DNA of 64,000 nt, from the NCBI GenBank assembly GCA_951799405.1, contig OX637351.1:10138251-10202250 (forward strand). The letters run 5' to 3'. Of the stretch, positions 21,936-32,164 are shown piece by piece. Each line of letters starts with the position of its first letter. Positions within the stretch are counted from its first letter, which is position 1. The position numbers and the translations under genes are program-made. Source of the DNA: Agapetus fuscipes (lineage: Eukaryota > Arthropoda > Insecta > Trichoptera > Glossosomatidae). The notes below the pieces were generated by a model. That model saw only the letters and a list, made by a program, of their open reading frames with translations. It was not told the origin of the DNA and did no database searches.

Positions 21936-22189
21936 GTGTGTGTAAGCGCAGTACATAATCTACCTTTTTTTTTAATAGAGAAAGAGTAATAGAATAATAA
22001 AGAAATCATTTTAAAATTTTCAATTAATGACATATCTATCTATATTTTAGGTTACAAAATTTGTGATTGTAAACTAATTATTCAAAAAAATTAATAGGTG
22101 ATTAAAGTTCATTCAAAACAAAAATTAAATTCACTTTTAATATTAATTTCTAATTTAATTACCATCTTCAAGTCAGTGACAATGAGGTC

Positions 22190-22355
22190 GGAACGGGAAT
22201 GGACATAGGCAAAATTGTGCCGTCACCTGGCCGGGTTGCTAGGGAAAATGCATACCAATATTTTGTTATCGGTTGCTAAGGATGGAAGTTCCTACATACA
22301 GTCATACAAGACTGACGTTTGCTGGCCGAGAAAAAAGTTGCAAATTCATTGCCTC
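22190..22355 (+). repeat. Dispersed repeat family G
   Basis: Near-complete copy with 'cacctggccgggttgctag' and 'gacgtttgctggccgagaaaa'. Confidence 0.75.
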
Positions 22356-22505
22356 TGATTGTGTTTTGATCCTGAAAAACAAGGCTTTCATTATTATAAC
22401 TTAATTACTTTAGTCGAATGGAGTCGATATACATTCAGTAGACAATAAATATGTGACGTTTCATGGCCGGTTTGCTAGTGAAAACGCATTAAATATCAAG
22501 AGGTA

Positions 22506-22740
22506 CTAAATCTAAATCTAAGCTGCAAAGATATATATCATATAAGATTCATATTAATCGCATTCCCACAAGCAGACATAACACATGCCGCATGTGACCT
22601 ACAATATAAAAACCGAATCTCAAATGAACATAAGCCCTGCAACTCTTGCCGACCTTCCCTGAAACAGGGGTGACATTGGCAAAGTGAACCATTTTTTACA
22701 ATATGGGTGGTCAGCCTCGTACCAACCTATAAGTCAAGGT
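22506..22740 (-). repeat. Family A LINE 3' tail, near full length
   Basis: Reverse-orientation copy, 'ctaaatctaagctgcaaag' to 'acctataagtcaagg'. A short plus-orientation tail end ('atctttgcaacttagatta') abuts at 22750-22770. Confidence 0.85.
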
Positions 22741-22819
22741 ATGGTAATATATCTTTGCAACTTAGATTAAAGGTAGATAATCAACACGTGCATTGTGTGG
22801 GTAAAAAACGGGTTATTCA

Positions 22820-22945
22820 CAACAAATTTGATTCATAGATGGTTCAAGGATCGTCGTTTTTTTTGTATGGAAAATTCACGTTAGGTGGCGGTGGAGCCAT
22901 GGATTTGCTGTGTATGAATAACGCTGGTATACGCATATTTTAAAT
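22820..22945. repeat. Repeat family F (MITE-like)
   Basis: Block with 'gatcgtcgttttttttgtatg' and 'ggtggagccatggatttg'. It is matched at 40275-40400 and, more distantly and partly inverted, at 51005-51160. Confidence 0.6.
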
Positions 22946-23067
22946 AAAGACGAACTTATTGTATAATTCATATTTTAAAAGGTTTTTTAACGACATGTTT
23001 ATATTTGTGGTGAAAATTTTCTTCGCTTTTTTATAACTCTAGATATCCCATTTGTTCGCTATTTCGA

Positions 23068-23875
23068 TACCTTAAAGGCAAAACTGAATAAGTGACATAT
23101 AAAACTAACATGGGTTTCTCAGATAAGTGCACCTTTTTCCTATTTTCTACGAGAGAAAACACAAAAATAGTATGAAATCCTGTAGTGTATAAATATGCCT
23201 ACAATTAGTTAACTCGCTATGAGAAGTTACCCCCAATAAAATGTATTATCCACGCAAAAAAATACGCAACTACGCTACACATATAGTGTAACTTCTTGCC
23301 TGCGTTAACCCGAAGGGGTCGCATGCGCCGATTCGGGACCTATTTATTTTTATAGGTAAGAGGGCCGGCCTTACACCAACCACTTTCAGTTGTGGGGGTT
23401 TCCCAGCTTCTGGGGAGGCTGGTTTTCAATTATTGTGAAGGTTGAGTACACCTTGCCGGTATTTATTTTGGATTAGAAATATATACCAAAACGGGAAACC
23501 ATTTCTGACACTCTCGGTGGGGATCGAATCCTTGCTCTCGGCATGGAATGCAAGCATTCTACTAACTGAACTAACGACCGGACTTTTACCGAGCTTGGTC
23601 GTCGCTACAAAGCACCAATTCTCAAACAAGACCCAGTTGCTGTAAGGCTGGATGGACCTTTTGATGACCGGTCGTTGGTAAAGGTTTATAAATTTTTCAA
23701 CCCAGTGAAGAGCAAATTTGAAAATATGAATGGTATTTTATTTGTGCTCCGCCGGGATTCGATCCCACAACCTTCCATTTACGAGTCCGAAGTGTTACCA
23801 CTGGACTACGGACGGTCAACGATATCTCGAATCAATAAATTAGCAATTTTACTTATTCAGTTTTACCTTTAAGGG
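23068..23875 (+). mobile_element. MITE family H, copy 2, split by a SINE dimer
   Basis: The left part 23068-23255 and right end 'ttattcagttttacctttaag' (about 23850-23875) match the ends of the copy at 43976-44202. The intervening 570 bp is the dimeric SINE 23264-23830. Confidence 0.75.
23264..23830 (-). mobile_element. Heterodimeric SINE (family D tRNA unit plus family C unit)
   Basis: On the minus strand, a D unit (A box-like 'tagtccagtggtaacact', B box-like 'gatcgaatcccggc', then 'cgctgggttgaaaaattc'-type body) runs straight into a C unit beginning 'gtccggtcgttagttcagtt'. The same junction occurs in copies at 37.6, 44.4 and 52.8 kb. Confidence 0.8.
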
Positions 23876-24469
23876 GGCGATTTCAGAAATTTGGTCCATC
23901 CATACCTTTCCTGGTCTTCCTCTACCAGTTAATCAATTGTACAACGAAGCATTAAAGGTGCTAACAGATAGAGATGTACCTTAGCGAGCATGCTCAGGTG
24001 TCGTTACGTTTTTAAGCTCATGGGTCGTTCCATTAGCTGAAGCAGCCATAAGTCATTAGGGATCAGCCAGCCAGCTAAGTGATGAGCTTACGCTAATTAA
24101 TTAGGGGGATTTGGTTTTCGTGTCGGGAGAAGATAAACATCTGGATGATCGGGGGAGTTCCCGATTAACCAGGTGGGGATTAAGTCTTTTAATTATTTGT
24201 AGACATGCAGCATGTGTTAGCGCAAACATTTTAACTTTGGGTATTCTTGCAAATGGAATAAGTATAGTAATGCACTTATCAATAACATATTAGTACGCAA
24301 TCCATCCCCTCTGTTGACCATATCCCCAAGGAAGCAATTCCTAAGAAATGATCCAGATGACGCAAACTCCACACATGGCCGTCCTGCACCCCCTCCCTCC
24401 CTCATACCCTCACACAATGACACCCTTTTAAGATTGATTCCGTTTCTAAACCATTTTGTATTAATTTAA

Positions 24470-24511
24470 CCACCTGATGATGCGAACGGATGTTTGCGAA
24501 ACCGGTTGTGG
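24470..24511 (+). ncRNA. Hammerhead ribozyme-like motif, best-paired copy
   Basis: Order: stem I CCAC, core CUGAUGA, one unpaired U, stem II GCGAAC/GUUUGC with loop GGAU, GAAA, palindromic CCGG, site GUU, stem I GUGG. Both stems pair fully, and their sequences differ from those at 8.7 and 19.8 kb while the core is kept. That pattern points to selection on the fold in the source element. No Penelope ORF is visible nearby. Confidence 0.6.
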
Positions 24512-24659
24512 AATTAAAATATACTCAAAGTAATCGAAAACATAGATGTTTTAAAGGGATTCAACTACACCATTTTCCTTTTTCTGTAAGGTCTGCTGGA
24601 TTCTTAAAGCACCTCTGGTGGCGGTTTTGAAGATAGCGAGAGTATAATAATAATCTAAT

Positions 24660-24890
24660 AACAATAATAATCTAAGTTGCAAAGATATATTAACATTTAA
24701 AGCTCATATCAAATGCATGCCCACAAACATACACGTGTAGTTCGCGCCTACATGCTGAATGTGTACCTACTTACAAATAAAATCCAAACCTCAATTGAGC
24801 ATAAACCCTACAACTTTTGCCGACCTTTCCTGACACAGGGGTTACATTGGCAAAGTGAACATTTATTTACAGTATGGGTGGTATAACTCT
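24660..24890 (-). repeat. Family A LINE 3' tail
   Basis: Reverse-orientation diverged copy, ending 'tacagtatgggtggt'. Confidence 0.8.
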
Positions 24891-24899
24891 TACAAATGT

Positions 24900-25245
24900 A
24901 TGCACATATTTAATCCGCACTGTCGGTAGCCCGTGTCGCTCCATTGTTCTTCTTTTCTACAAACTGTGTACGCACGCAAACAATAAACCATCTGAGGGCA
25001 TTTTTCATTTTGTTATCTGTCTCCCTTGCACTTGCTTACTTATGATGCATCCGCCCCTTTTCCTCGCGATATCGAAATAGCGTACCATACTTTTGTCAGT
25101 CGTTTATCGTCTACTATTTCTCAAAGTCCGAGCCATCTCATTCTACTCTTTTGTACTTTCTTCACACTTTCATCACATTTTCATTTTGATTGTGTGTTTT
25201 CACTCTCAGATTTGGTCTTTACCGGATTTCTCTTACATTGAAGAA
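24900..25245 (-). mobile_element. RTE-like LINE ORF remnant
   Basis: The minus strand reads broken pieces of the KSRMRWLG...DDKRLTK type, matching the RWFGHLERM-N/D-EERLTKKVY stretch of the 31.5-kb ORF. It lies 5' of, and in the same orientation as, the tail at 24660-24890, so both are probably one element. Confidence 0.6.
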
Positions 25246-25397
25246 ATTTTCGCAATACCCCATACTTAAGGAACCATTGTATGTATTTGTTTCACATTTC
25301 GCTAACGACAATATAACATTGCCTTAGCTTCCCAATCTAGGTCAGAATGTCACTTACATCACCTGTGCCAGGTAATTCTTAAACAATGCTACGCATA

Positions 25398-25680
25398 TGC
25401 AAGAAAAGAGCCATTTGCACTGTGACAGAATACAAATAATATCCTTATTTGTCTTTACAATAAAGGTTAAAATATATTTTTACATAATTGCACTTGGTTC
25501 TATTGAATCAAATTAAGATCTACGTGGTTATAAACGTACATTTGCAAGAAAAGAACCATCTGCACTGTGACAGAATACGAATAAAAGCTTTTTTCATCGA
25601 TGCAATAAAGGTTAAAATACTTTTTTTAATATTGCACTTGGTTCTATTCAATTGAATGTAAGATTTACGAGGTGACAATT
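25398..25680. repeat. Two tandem units of about 150 bp
   Basis: 'gcaagaaaagagccatttgc...' at 25398-25545 and a diverged second unit at 25546-25680. They share 'cactgtgacagaatac', 'caataaaggttaaaata' and 'attgcacttggttctatt'. No coding content. Confidence 0.85.
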
Positions 25681-25689
25681 GCAAGGCTT

Positions 25690-26655
25690 CCTAACAGAGA
25701 ATTTCTTGATTTTATGTGTCAGTGCTTTGTCGATTAACTATAATAGGGTAATTGCAGTGGTAGGGAAAACGGTTGAAAATAATATGGTTGTGTAGAGTAC
25801 ATTTCAAGGATCACAACCATATATTTTTTAATTAGTAAAACTAAAGATATCATTGATAATTTTCAAAAATAAAATGCTGAGAATTTGAATCCCGCCAAAA
25901 CGCAGCTCTGCTGCCTAGCAAACCTGGGCCCGTCCATACCTACACTCCGAAGATCTGAAGATCCATCGACGTCATATCCGCCCAAATAAAAAAAATGACC
26001 TGTTTTACCGGAAATCGAAAATACGTGAATTTTAAAGAGCTATAATTAAAAAACTCATACCTATATATCTGTATTTTTTAAAAACGCAGATGCATTTAAA
26101 AAAATGTAGTTTATCATTTAATGAAAAAAAAAAAAAAATTACCCTATTAAAATGATCTCTCGAATACAATAAATATGTCGACAACGTGTTTTTTTAAATT
26201 ATATTTCCTAGATATTTTGGATGTGCGATGTTTAAAAAACGAGTTTCTTCTTTCTTACAAATTGTATGAAGCACATTTGATTGTCCTGTCAGCTCATATG
26301 TGAGGGACTGCTTAGTGTTTACTGCATCTACCTTGTGGTCAGGAACGGGAATCTCTGCCAATTTCCAAATTTTAAATTTCTTTCAATGCAGCTACGTCAG
26401 AAGTATAAGTTATTAGGGTCCTTAGCATGTAATAATCAGTTCGTTAACTCAAAAAAAAAAAATTAACAACCGGCCGACTGACGTAGATATCATTCATTCA
26501 ATGTCAATTGTACGGACTATCCCTTACGTCCTTTTTTCAACCCAGAGAAAACATCCAGTTAAATAAAACAGTGCCTTAACATGCCGTGAACAAATACAAG
26601 TGTCACCAATACAATATCGTTGTTTAGTGAATTGAATTTGTGATGGACTGGTTTT
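25690..26655. other. Intergenic or 5' intronic sequence
   Basis: AT-rich. No exon, repeat family or promoter recognised upstream of the first PET-LIM exon. Confidence 0.5.
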
Positions 26656-26729
26656 GAAGATGTTGTTCCTCTCCCGGCACACTTCCTGCCCCCTCTGGCA
26701 GGGATTTCCTTGTGCCTCTCCATCCCAAG

Positions 26730-26862
26730 ATGTGGAAGCAGGAATCCAGGATCTGGAGACTCCGCAGCTGCCTTGGCCCGGGCTGCAGTACGCCTGTATC
26801 AATGTGGTGTCGCTGTACTGCAAGATATTCGATCAGGAGGAGATCCTGGATGCTTTTATAAG
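26730..26862 (+). CDS. PET-LIM gene, candidate N-terminal exon
   Basis: A pyrimidine-rich tract ends in CCCAAG before 26730, and the donor is AAG|GTAAAG (GT at 26863). The frame EAGIQDLETPQLPW...FDQEEILDAFI-R ends in phase 2. That exactly fits the next exon at 33943, which completes an Arg codon and continues KTCQSCKC. In this family an 'xxFxRKxCxxCKC' sequence is usual, so the join reads sensibly, but the upstream residues lack the Cys pairs I would expect. An in-frame ATG at 26660 could instead make this the first coding exon, ignoring the acceptor. Confidence is limited because a phase match alone has a one-in-three chance. Confidence 0.45.
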
Positions 26863-26992
26863 GTAAAGACGAGGGATAAGTAGATGAGGAATTGGTAGAC
26901 GATGGACCAAAATAATCTTAAGGAATATTGTTTTGACGAATGGTTTTTGTGTTTGCTCGGGTTTGAGCACGGTCTATTTGCAGATTTTTCAT

Positions 26993-27036
26993 CTACCGAC
27001 GTTTCGCTTTCACGAGTAAAAAGCATTTTCAAGGCG
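26993..27036 (-). ncRNA. Degenerate hammerhead-like / Penelope terminal motif
   Basis: The minus strand reads CUUGAAAAUGC, a GCUUUU.../GAAAGC stem, then GAAACGUCGG. The 5' core is altered (CUUGA for CUGANGA). A related piece lies at 38681-38722 on the minus strand. Confidence 0.35.
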
Positions 27037-27249
27037 ATCTTGAGTTTTAAAAGTAACGCGGCGGTATTCGTTCTTAGCTTACAATTATTATGAATTTTAA
27101 GAAGGCAGACGATGAGATGAGCACAGTTTCTTACAATTTCTGTCGCCGGATTGTAGAGAGAATAATACTCGTATATGAATTGTTTACAACCAAATGCGGC
27201 AAAGATTTTTACAAAATGATGTAGATTTTTGGGAATTCGAGGTGGGTTT

Positions 27250-27480
27250 TCGGCTCTTTGGTCAACTACAGCCACCGCTGCCTCTCTAACTCCTGCTTCC
27301 TCCAGCCCCATACTCCCGCACGGCAGTCTGACTCTACTTCGTCCAGCCGCCTTAATCTGGGTTTTACCACCGTCCTTTTCCCCCCTTTAGGTCTATCGTC
27401 ACAGCCATCTTGTCCAGGCTCCGATGGTCCATAAACTGTACGTGGCCCAGCCAATACAGTCAGCTTCACTTTCATTGACT
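27250..27480 (-). mobile_element. LINE ORF C-terminal remnant
   Basis: The minus strand shows the WLGHV-x-FMD and PRLRRLDEVESDCRAG...WRKQELERQRW series typical of the end of RTE/R1-like ORF2 proteins. A frameshift separates the two parts. Confidence 0.6.
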
Positions 27481-27489
27481 GGACAACAT

Positions 27490-28540
27490 CAACATCCTGG
27501 TACTGTTCGTATGGTTCAGAATTATTACAATGTCAAACACTCAGTTTGGAGACAAATGTACTTGAAGATAAAATAAACTTCTTCCTGTACGATGACATGC
27601 CACAAAAATATTATATCCTTCATTGTTTCAAAGAAATTTACTATTTTAGCTTGGTATATACAAATGTGTTCATTTGTCGTATTGAAATGCATTGGAAATG
27701 AAATACCACATTTTTATTTGGAATCAAAACCACAACTTAAACTTATAGTAAATTTATAGAACTAAACAAAAAAAATAATACATATTAGTAATTCTTAGTT
27801 TTAAAATGAATCGACACAAGAAACACGTTTTAAACAATATTAGGTTAGTGCAAGTTTTATTACAAAATTTACAATTTTCGTAAATAGTGTTAAAAATATC
27901 TTTTAGTCCTTTTTATTCTAATATTTATATTAAATTTGTGAATTAAAGGAAATCTGTTGTAGCTGCGTATAAAGGAACTCATAGTGACATACATACGTTT
28001 TATTTTATATGATGCGACGAGTTGTAAAATATAAAAGTCTTTGTAAGATTTTGTGTTCTATTTTTACGCATGTGTTGATTATGTTCACGCCAACTAAAAA
28101 TCTCGATGTACATTTCACGCTAATTTTAACATCAAAATATGTGACACTGTGAAAAATAAATGTATTAAAAATATATATTTTCATAACAAAGGTCAGCGGA
28201 CCTAAATTTGACCCTTGGGTTACACCAGAAAATGGCTGAAAGTTATATGAGGTGGAACTATTTATCTCGACGTATTTATTTTAATCTACTGCATATTATC
28301 TGTACCTCAGATAGGACGCAAATAACAAAAAAGAGGTTTTAAAAATCTAAGAACATTCGTTTTCACAAGGAGTATATTTTTTTGGGTATAAAAGAAGTTT
28401 GAAATCGCAGGGATCTAAATATTTTGTGTTTTTCCCCCTTTTACAATAAATGTTTAACGTTATCATTTGCGCATGTCGGACCAATAGATCATTTTTTTGA
28501 ACTATTCATACATCATATCGTACGAAATCAAAGTACGTCA
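27490..28540. other. Intronic AT-rich sequence
   Basis: Lies inside the first inferred PET-LIM intron. No repeat family recognised. Confidence 0.4.
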
Positions 28541-28544
28541 TCAA

Positions 28545-28690
28545 AGGTCCATCAAGTCTTACAGCAGATGGGTCTTGCTTCAGAATTGACGGTTTCTGTA
28601 GCAATGACCAAGATTGTAGAAGGCTCTTGAAGTGTAATTTATACAAAAACAGCGCTCACCAAATAAATCATCATAATCTTTATTTATCGA
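28545..28690 (+). repeat. 3' end of the 5S/tRNA-type SINE (family D)
   Basis: 'gtccatcaagtcttacagcag', 'ggctcttgaagtgtaattta' and 'cagcgctcaccaaataaatca'. 5'-truncated. Confidence 0.8.
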
Positions 28691-28699
28691 AATTCTAGC

Positions 28700-29195
28700 C
28701 CAATTATTAGAAGGCATTCATTCAAAACAGGGACTTACAACATGGTATTCACAAACACTGATCCATTAATTATTGTTATCCTATTTTTGTAGGGAAAATT
28801 GTTTTTTTTTTCGTGATCTACTTTTTCGTGACATAAATGCATTCATTTCAATATTTTCTCTATGGTGCACCGATTCATTAAAGATGAGCTGGCACCTTGC
28901 CAGCCATCTCGCTCTCGCGCGTCATTCAGCTCCGCCTTTAAAAGTCTTGGTGGATCTGTCAATTAGCTCACGGACAATCTGGATAATGGAATGATGAGGA
29001 AAGGCGGCCGCATTGACAAGATAATCTCTGCTCACACAACGCAGAAGCTGCACAACTATTTGCATTGGATATTGTAAAATAACCATGTGTAAAAAAACTT
29101 CTAGAAATCTATAGGGAGCGGCAGAAACGCTTGCCCTTTTCACTCACAACGCATTCTGCCGGGTTTGTCTATGGATTAATACATTGACTTATTTT
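28700..29195. other. Unassigned intronic sequence
   Basis: A GC-richer patch at 28860-29010 gives short frames on both strands, but neither has a recognisable motif. Confidence 0.4.
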
Positions 29196-29199
29196 AAAT

Positions 29200-29445
29200 T
29201 AAATCTTAGTTGCCAAGATATGTATCATTTGAGGTTCATATTAAACGCATTTCCACGAGCAGACATGTATAATTTCGCGCTAACACATGCCGCACGTGGA
29301 CCTACAATATTAAACCCCAATCTCAAATGAACATAAGCCCTGCAACTCTTGCCGACCTTCCCTGAAACATGGGTGACATTGGCAAAGTGAACCATTTTTT
29401 ACAGTGTGGGTGGTCAGCCTTATTCCAACCTATAAGTCTAGGAAT
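29200..29445 (-). repeat. Family A LINE 3' tail, near full length
   Basis: Reverse-orientation copy immediately 5' of the long LINE, so the two LINE copies lie head to head. Confidence 0.85.
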
Positions 29446-29529
29446 AACAACCTATAAGTAGGGACTGGTAAATTTCGCGATCGTTTTAATTAAGAAGACT
29501 ATAATTTTAAAATTTAAAACATTATAGCC

Positions 29530-31085
29530 GTGTCTACCGAGGGCCTGAAATAGGCAGTGACCACTATCTCTTATGTGCTAAAATAATGATTGGTGAAGTA
29601 AAAAAGAAGAAACGCAAGAGGCAAGTAAGATTGCCTAGAATAAAAGTAGAAAGGCTGAATGAAGAAAATGTGAAAGAGAAGTATGTATCAGAGCTCCACA
29701 AAATTTTAAGTGTGAGTGAACTTGAGAAGAGTGTGTGTGGAAAAGATATTGAAAGTATGTGGAAAGATCTGAAAGAAGGAATGACTGAATGCGCTAAAAA
29801 AGCATGTGGGGTAACGAAAGGTGGAAGATTGAAAGGAGATGCCTGGTGGAATGATAGAGTGAAAGAAGCTGTAAAAGTTAAGAAAAAGTGTTACGAAAAT
29901 TGGTTGAATGATAGAAATGATAGAAAGCTAGAAGACGAATATAAGATAGCTAAGAGAATGGCGAAGACTATAATTTATGAAAGCAAGATGAATGAACAAA
30001 GAAAGATTGATGAAAGGATTAACAGAAGTTACACCGACAGTAAGAAGGAATTTTGGAGGTGGATCAATGCGGATAGAAATAAATCTTCTGCATTGACCAC
30101 TCCAGGAGTCAAAAGTGCTGCCGGTGAGATGGTATGGGAGAATGAAGAAGTATGCAAGAGATGGAAGAACTATTTTCAAGAAATTTTTGGTCAGGGTGAA
30201 AGAAGAATTTATGAACAGATAGATGAAGAAAATGAATTGAATATTTTGAAAGGAGAAATGAAAGTGTCTATTTCACGTCTGAAGAATAGGAAGTCTGCTG
30301 GGTTTGATGGTATAAATGGTGAAATGTTGAAAGCAGGAGGTGAATGTTTGATAGATTGGATGTACGAATTATGTAAGCTTTGTGTGAATGCAGGAGTAGT
30401 ACCGATGGATTGGAGGAAGGCAGTCATTGTTCCCATTTACAAAGGTAAAGGGGACAAAAATGGCTGTCAGAACTTCAGACCAATCAGTCTACTCAGTATA
30501 CCAGGGAAAGTCTTCTGTAAGGTGATTATAAAAAATGTGATTCTGACTACTAGTGAAAGGATTTCCGATATACAGTCCGGCTTTATGGCCGGTAGAGACT
30601 GTGTTGATCAGATTTTTACTCTACGACAACTTGTTAAAAAACAATTGTCGGTGAGACGGAAGCTGTTCACGGCCTTTGTAGATCTGGAAAAGGCTTTTGA
30701 CTCAGTAGACAGAGGTATGTTATGGGATGTTTTGAAAGCATACGGAGTGAATGGGGCTCTCCTAGGTGCGGTGCATGCAAACTATGAAAATAGTAAGGCA
30801 TGTGTCCGTATTGATGGTGAGTATAGTGAGTGGTTTGAAGTGTATAAGAGTGTGAGGCAAGGATGTGTGATGAGTCCTTGGCTATTTAACATAGTCATGG
30901 ACAAGTGTGTCAGAGATGCTAGACTTAATGATTGTGGATTGATGATAGGAGAGAGCAAAGTGAGTGTTCTACTGTATGCAAATGATGCAGTTCTTGTATC
31001 TGATTCTGCAGTAGAATTGCAAACAATGCTCTCTAGATTGAATGAAGCTTTGTTAGGTAACCATTTGAAGCTAGTAAGCAAGTAA
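29530..31085 (+). pseudogene. RTE-like LINE ORF2 fragment: endonuclease end and reverse transcriptase
   Basis: The frame is open from upstream of the ATG at 29586 and ends at a premature TAA near 31083. RT motifs are clear: NFRPISLLSIPGKVFCKV, SGFMAGRDCVDQIFTLRQL, AFVDLEKAFDSVDRGMLW, VRQGCVMSPWLFNIVMD. The catalytic YADD box is changed to YAND (at 30976-30987), losing the first catalytic Asp. A 4-bp insertion (TAAG) at about 31082-31085 causes the frameshift and separates the C-terminal part. The element cannot encode active RT. Its only nearby partners are repeats. It sits in the large intron of the PET-LIM gene, in the sense direction. Confidence 0.9.
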
Positions 31086-31095
31086 GACGAAAGTA

Positions 31096-31791
31096 TTGAT
31101 TTTTGAAAGAGATGATGAAAGTATGAATTATGAATTTAAAATTAATGGAATGAATGTTGATGTCGTAAATGAGTTTGTATACCTGGGAAGTAAGTTTGAA
31201 AAAGATGGAAAAATGACCGGTGAATTTGTAAGAAGAAGAATGAAAGGCAGGTGCGTACTGGGTGCTACCGCTAGCATCGCCAGGAACCAGAATCTTTCAA
31301 AGAATGTTCGACTGGCGGTGCACGGTGGTATACTAGTGCCCACTTTGATATATGGAAGTGAAGCCTGGACGGTGAGTGAAAGTGAGATTAGTAAAGTCCA
31401 TACAGTGGAAATGGACTACTTAAGAAGTATGATTGGAAAAAGACGGAGTGATAGGGTGAGGAATGATTTTGTTAGAGAGGAATGTGGTGTAAGAGAAAGT
31501 GTGAAAGTAAAGATTAAAAGAAGTATACTTAGATGGTTTGGACATTTGGAGAGAATGAATGAGGAAAGACTGACGAAGAAAGTATATGCTGCAAGAATTG
31601 ATGGATGTCGTGGAAGAGGAAGACCGAGAAAGGTATGGATGGACCAAATTTTCGAAATAGCGAGTGAATGGGATATCCAGAGTCATAATAAAAGGAGAGC
31701 TTGTATGAAAAAGGTTATGACTCTGGATGAAATGAAAGAAGTATGCAAGGACAGGAAGAAGTGGCGGCTAATCTGCAATGCTGATTTGTAA
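31096..31791 (+). pseudogene. RTE-like LINE ORF2 C-terminal part
   Basis: 231 codons in the frame after the 4-bp insertion. Motifs in order: EFVYLGSKFEKDG, YGSEAWTV, LRWFGHLERMNEERLTKKVY, GRGRPRKVWMDQI and a basic end, KDRKKWRL. This region is the one most often kept in 5'-truncated copies (3.0, 12.4, 16.3, 20.6 and 24.9 kb). It aligns with the first ORF if the 4-bp insertion is discounted. It has no host function that I can see. Confidence 0.9.
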
Positions 31792-32164
31792 TGTTGGTTT
31801 ATTGGTTTGCTACATTTTTTGCATAAGAATTTTTTTACTTTTTTTGTATAGATTTCTTTTTAAGGTTTTGTTATTTTTTATATTTAAATGTAATTTATTA
31901 TTCATATTTGTTGACTTATAGGTTGGTATGAGGCTGACCACCCATATTGTAAAAAATGGTTCACTTTGCCAGTGTCACCCCTATTTCAGGGAAGGTTGGC
32001 AAAAGTTGTGGGGCTTATGTTCATTTGAGGTTTGAATTTTATTTTTAAGTACACAATCAGCATTTGTAAGCGCGAACTACACGTGTTTGTTTGTGGGCAT
32101 ACATCTGAGAGCTTTGAATGAATATATCCTTGCAACTTAGATTAGATTAGATTAGATTAGAACC

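Larger units (their letters stand above)
29522..32160 (+). mobile_element. RTE-like LINE, longest copy, with family A 3' tail
   Basis: It starts inside the endonuclease domain (GPEIGSDHYL around 29541-29571 is that domain's C-terminal SDH motif). It runs through RT and the C-terminal region, then a short AT-rich spacer and the family A tail (31911-32160) ending in (TTAGA)n. This copy links the family A repeats to their parent. The copy is 5'-truncated and inactive. Confidence 0.9.

Noticed and set aside
26856..27311. Minus-strand 151-codon frame as a gene
   Set aside because: It joins parts of a LINE remnant, a Penelope-type motif and AT-rich intron. There is no domain, no conserved splice sites, and mixed composition.
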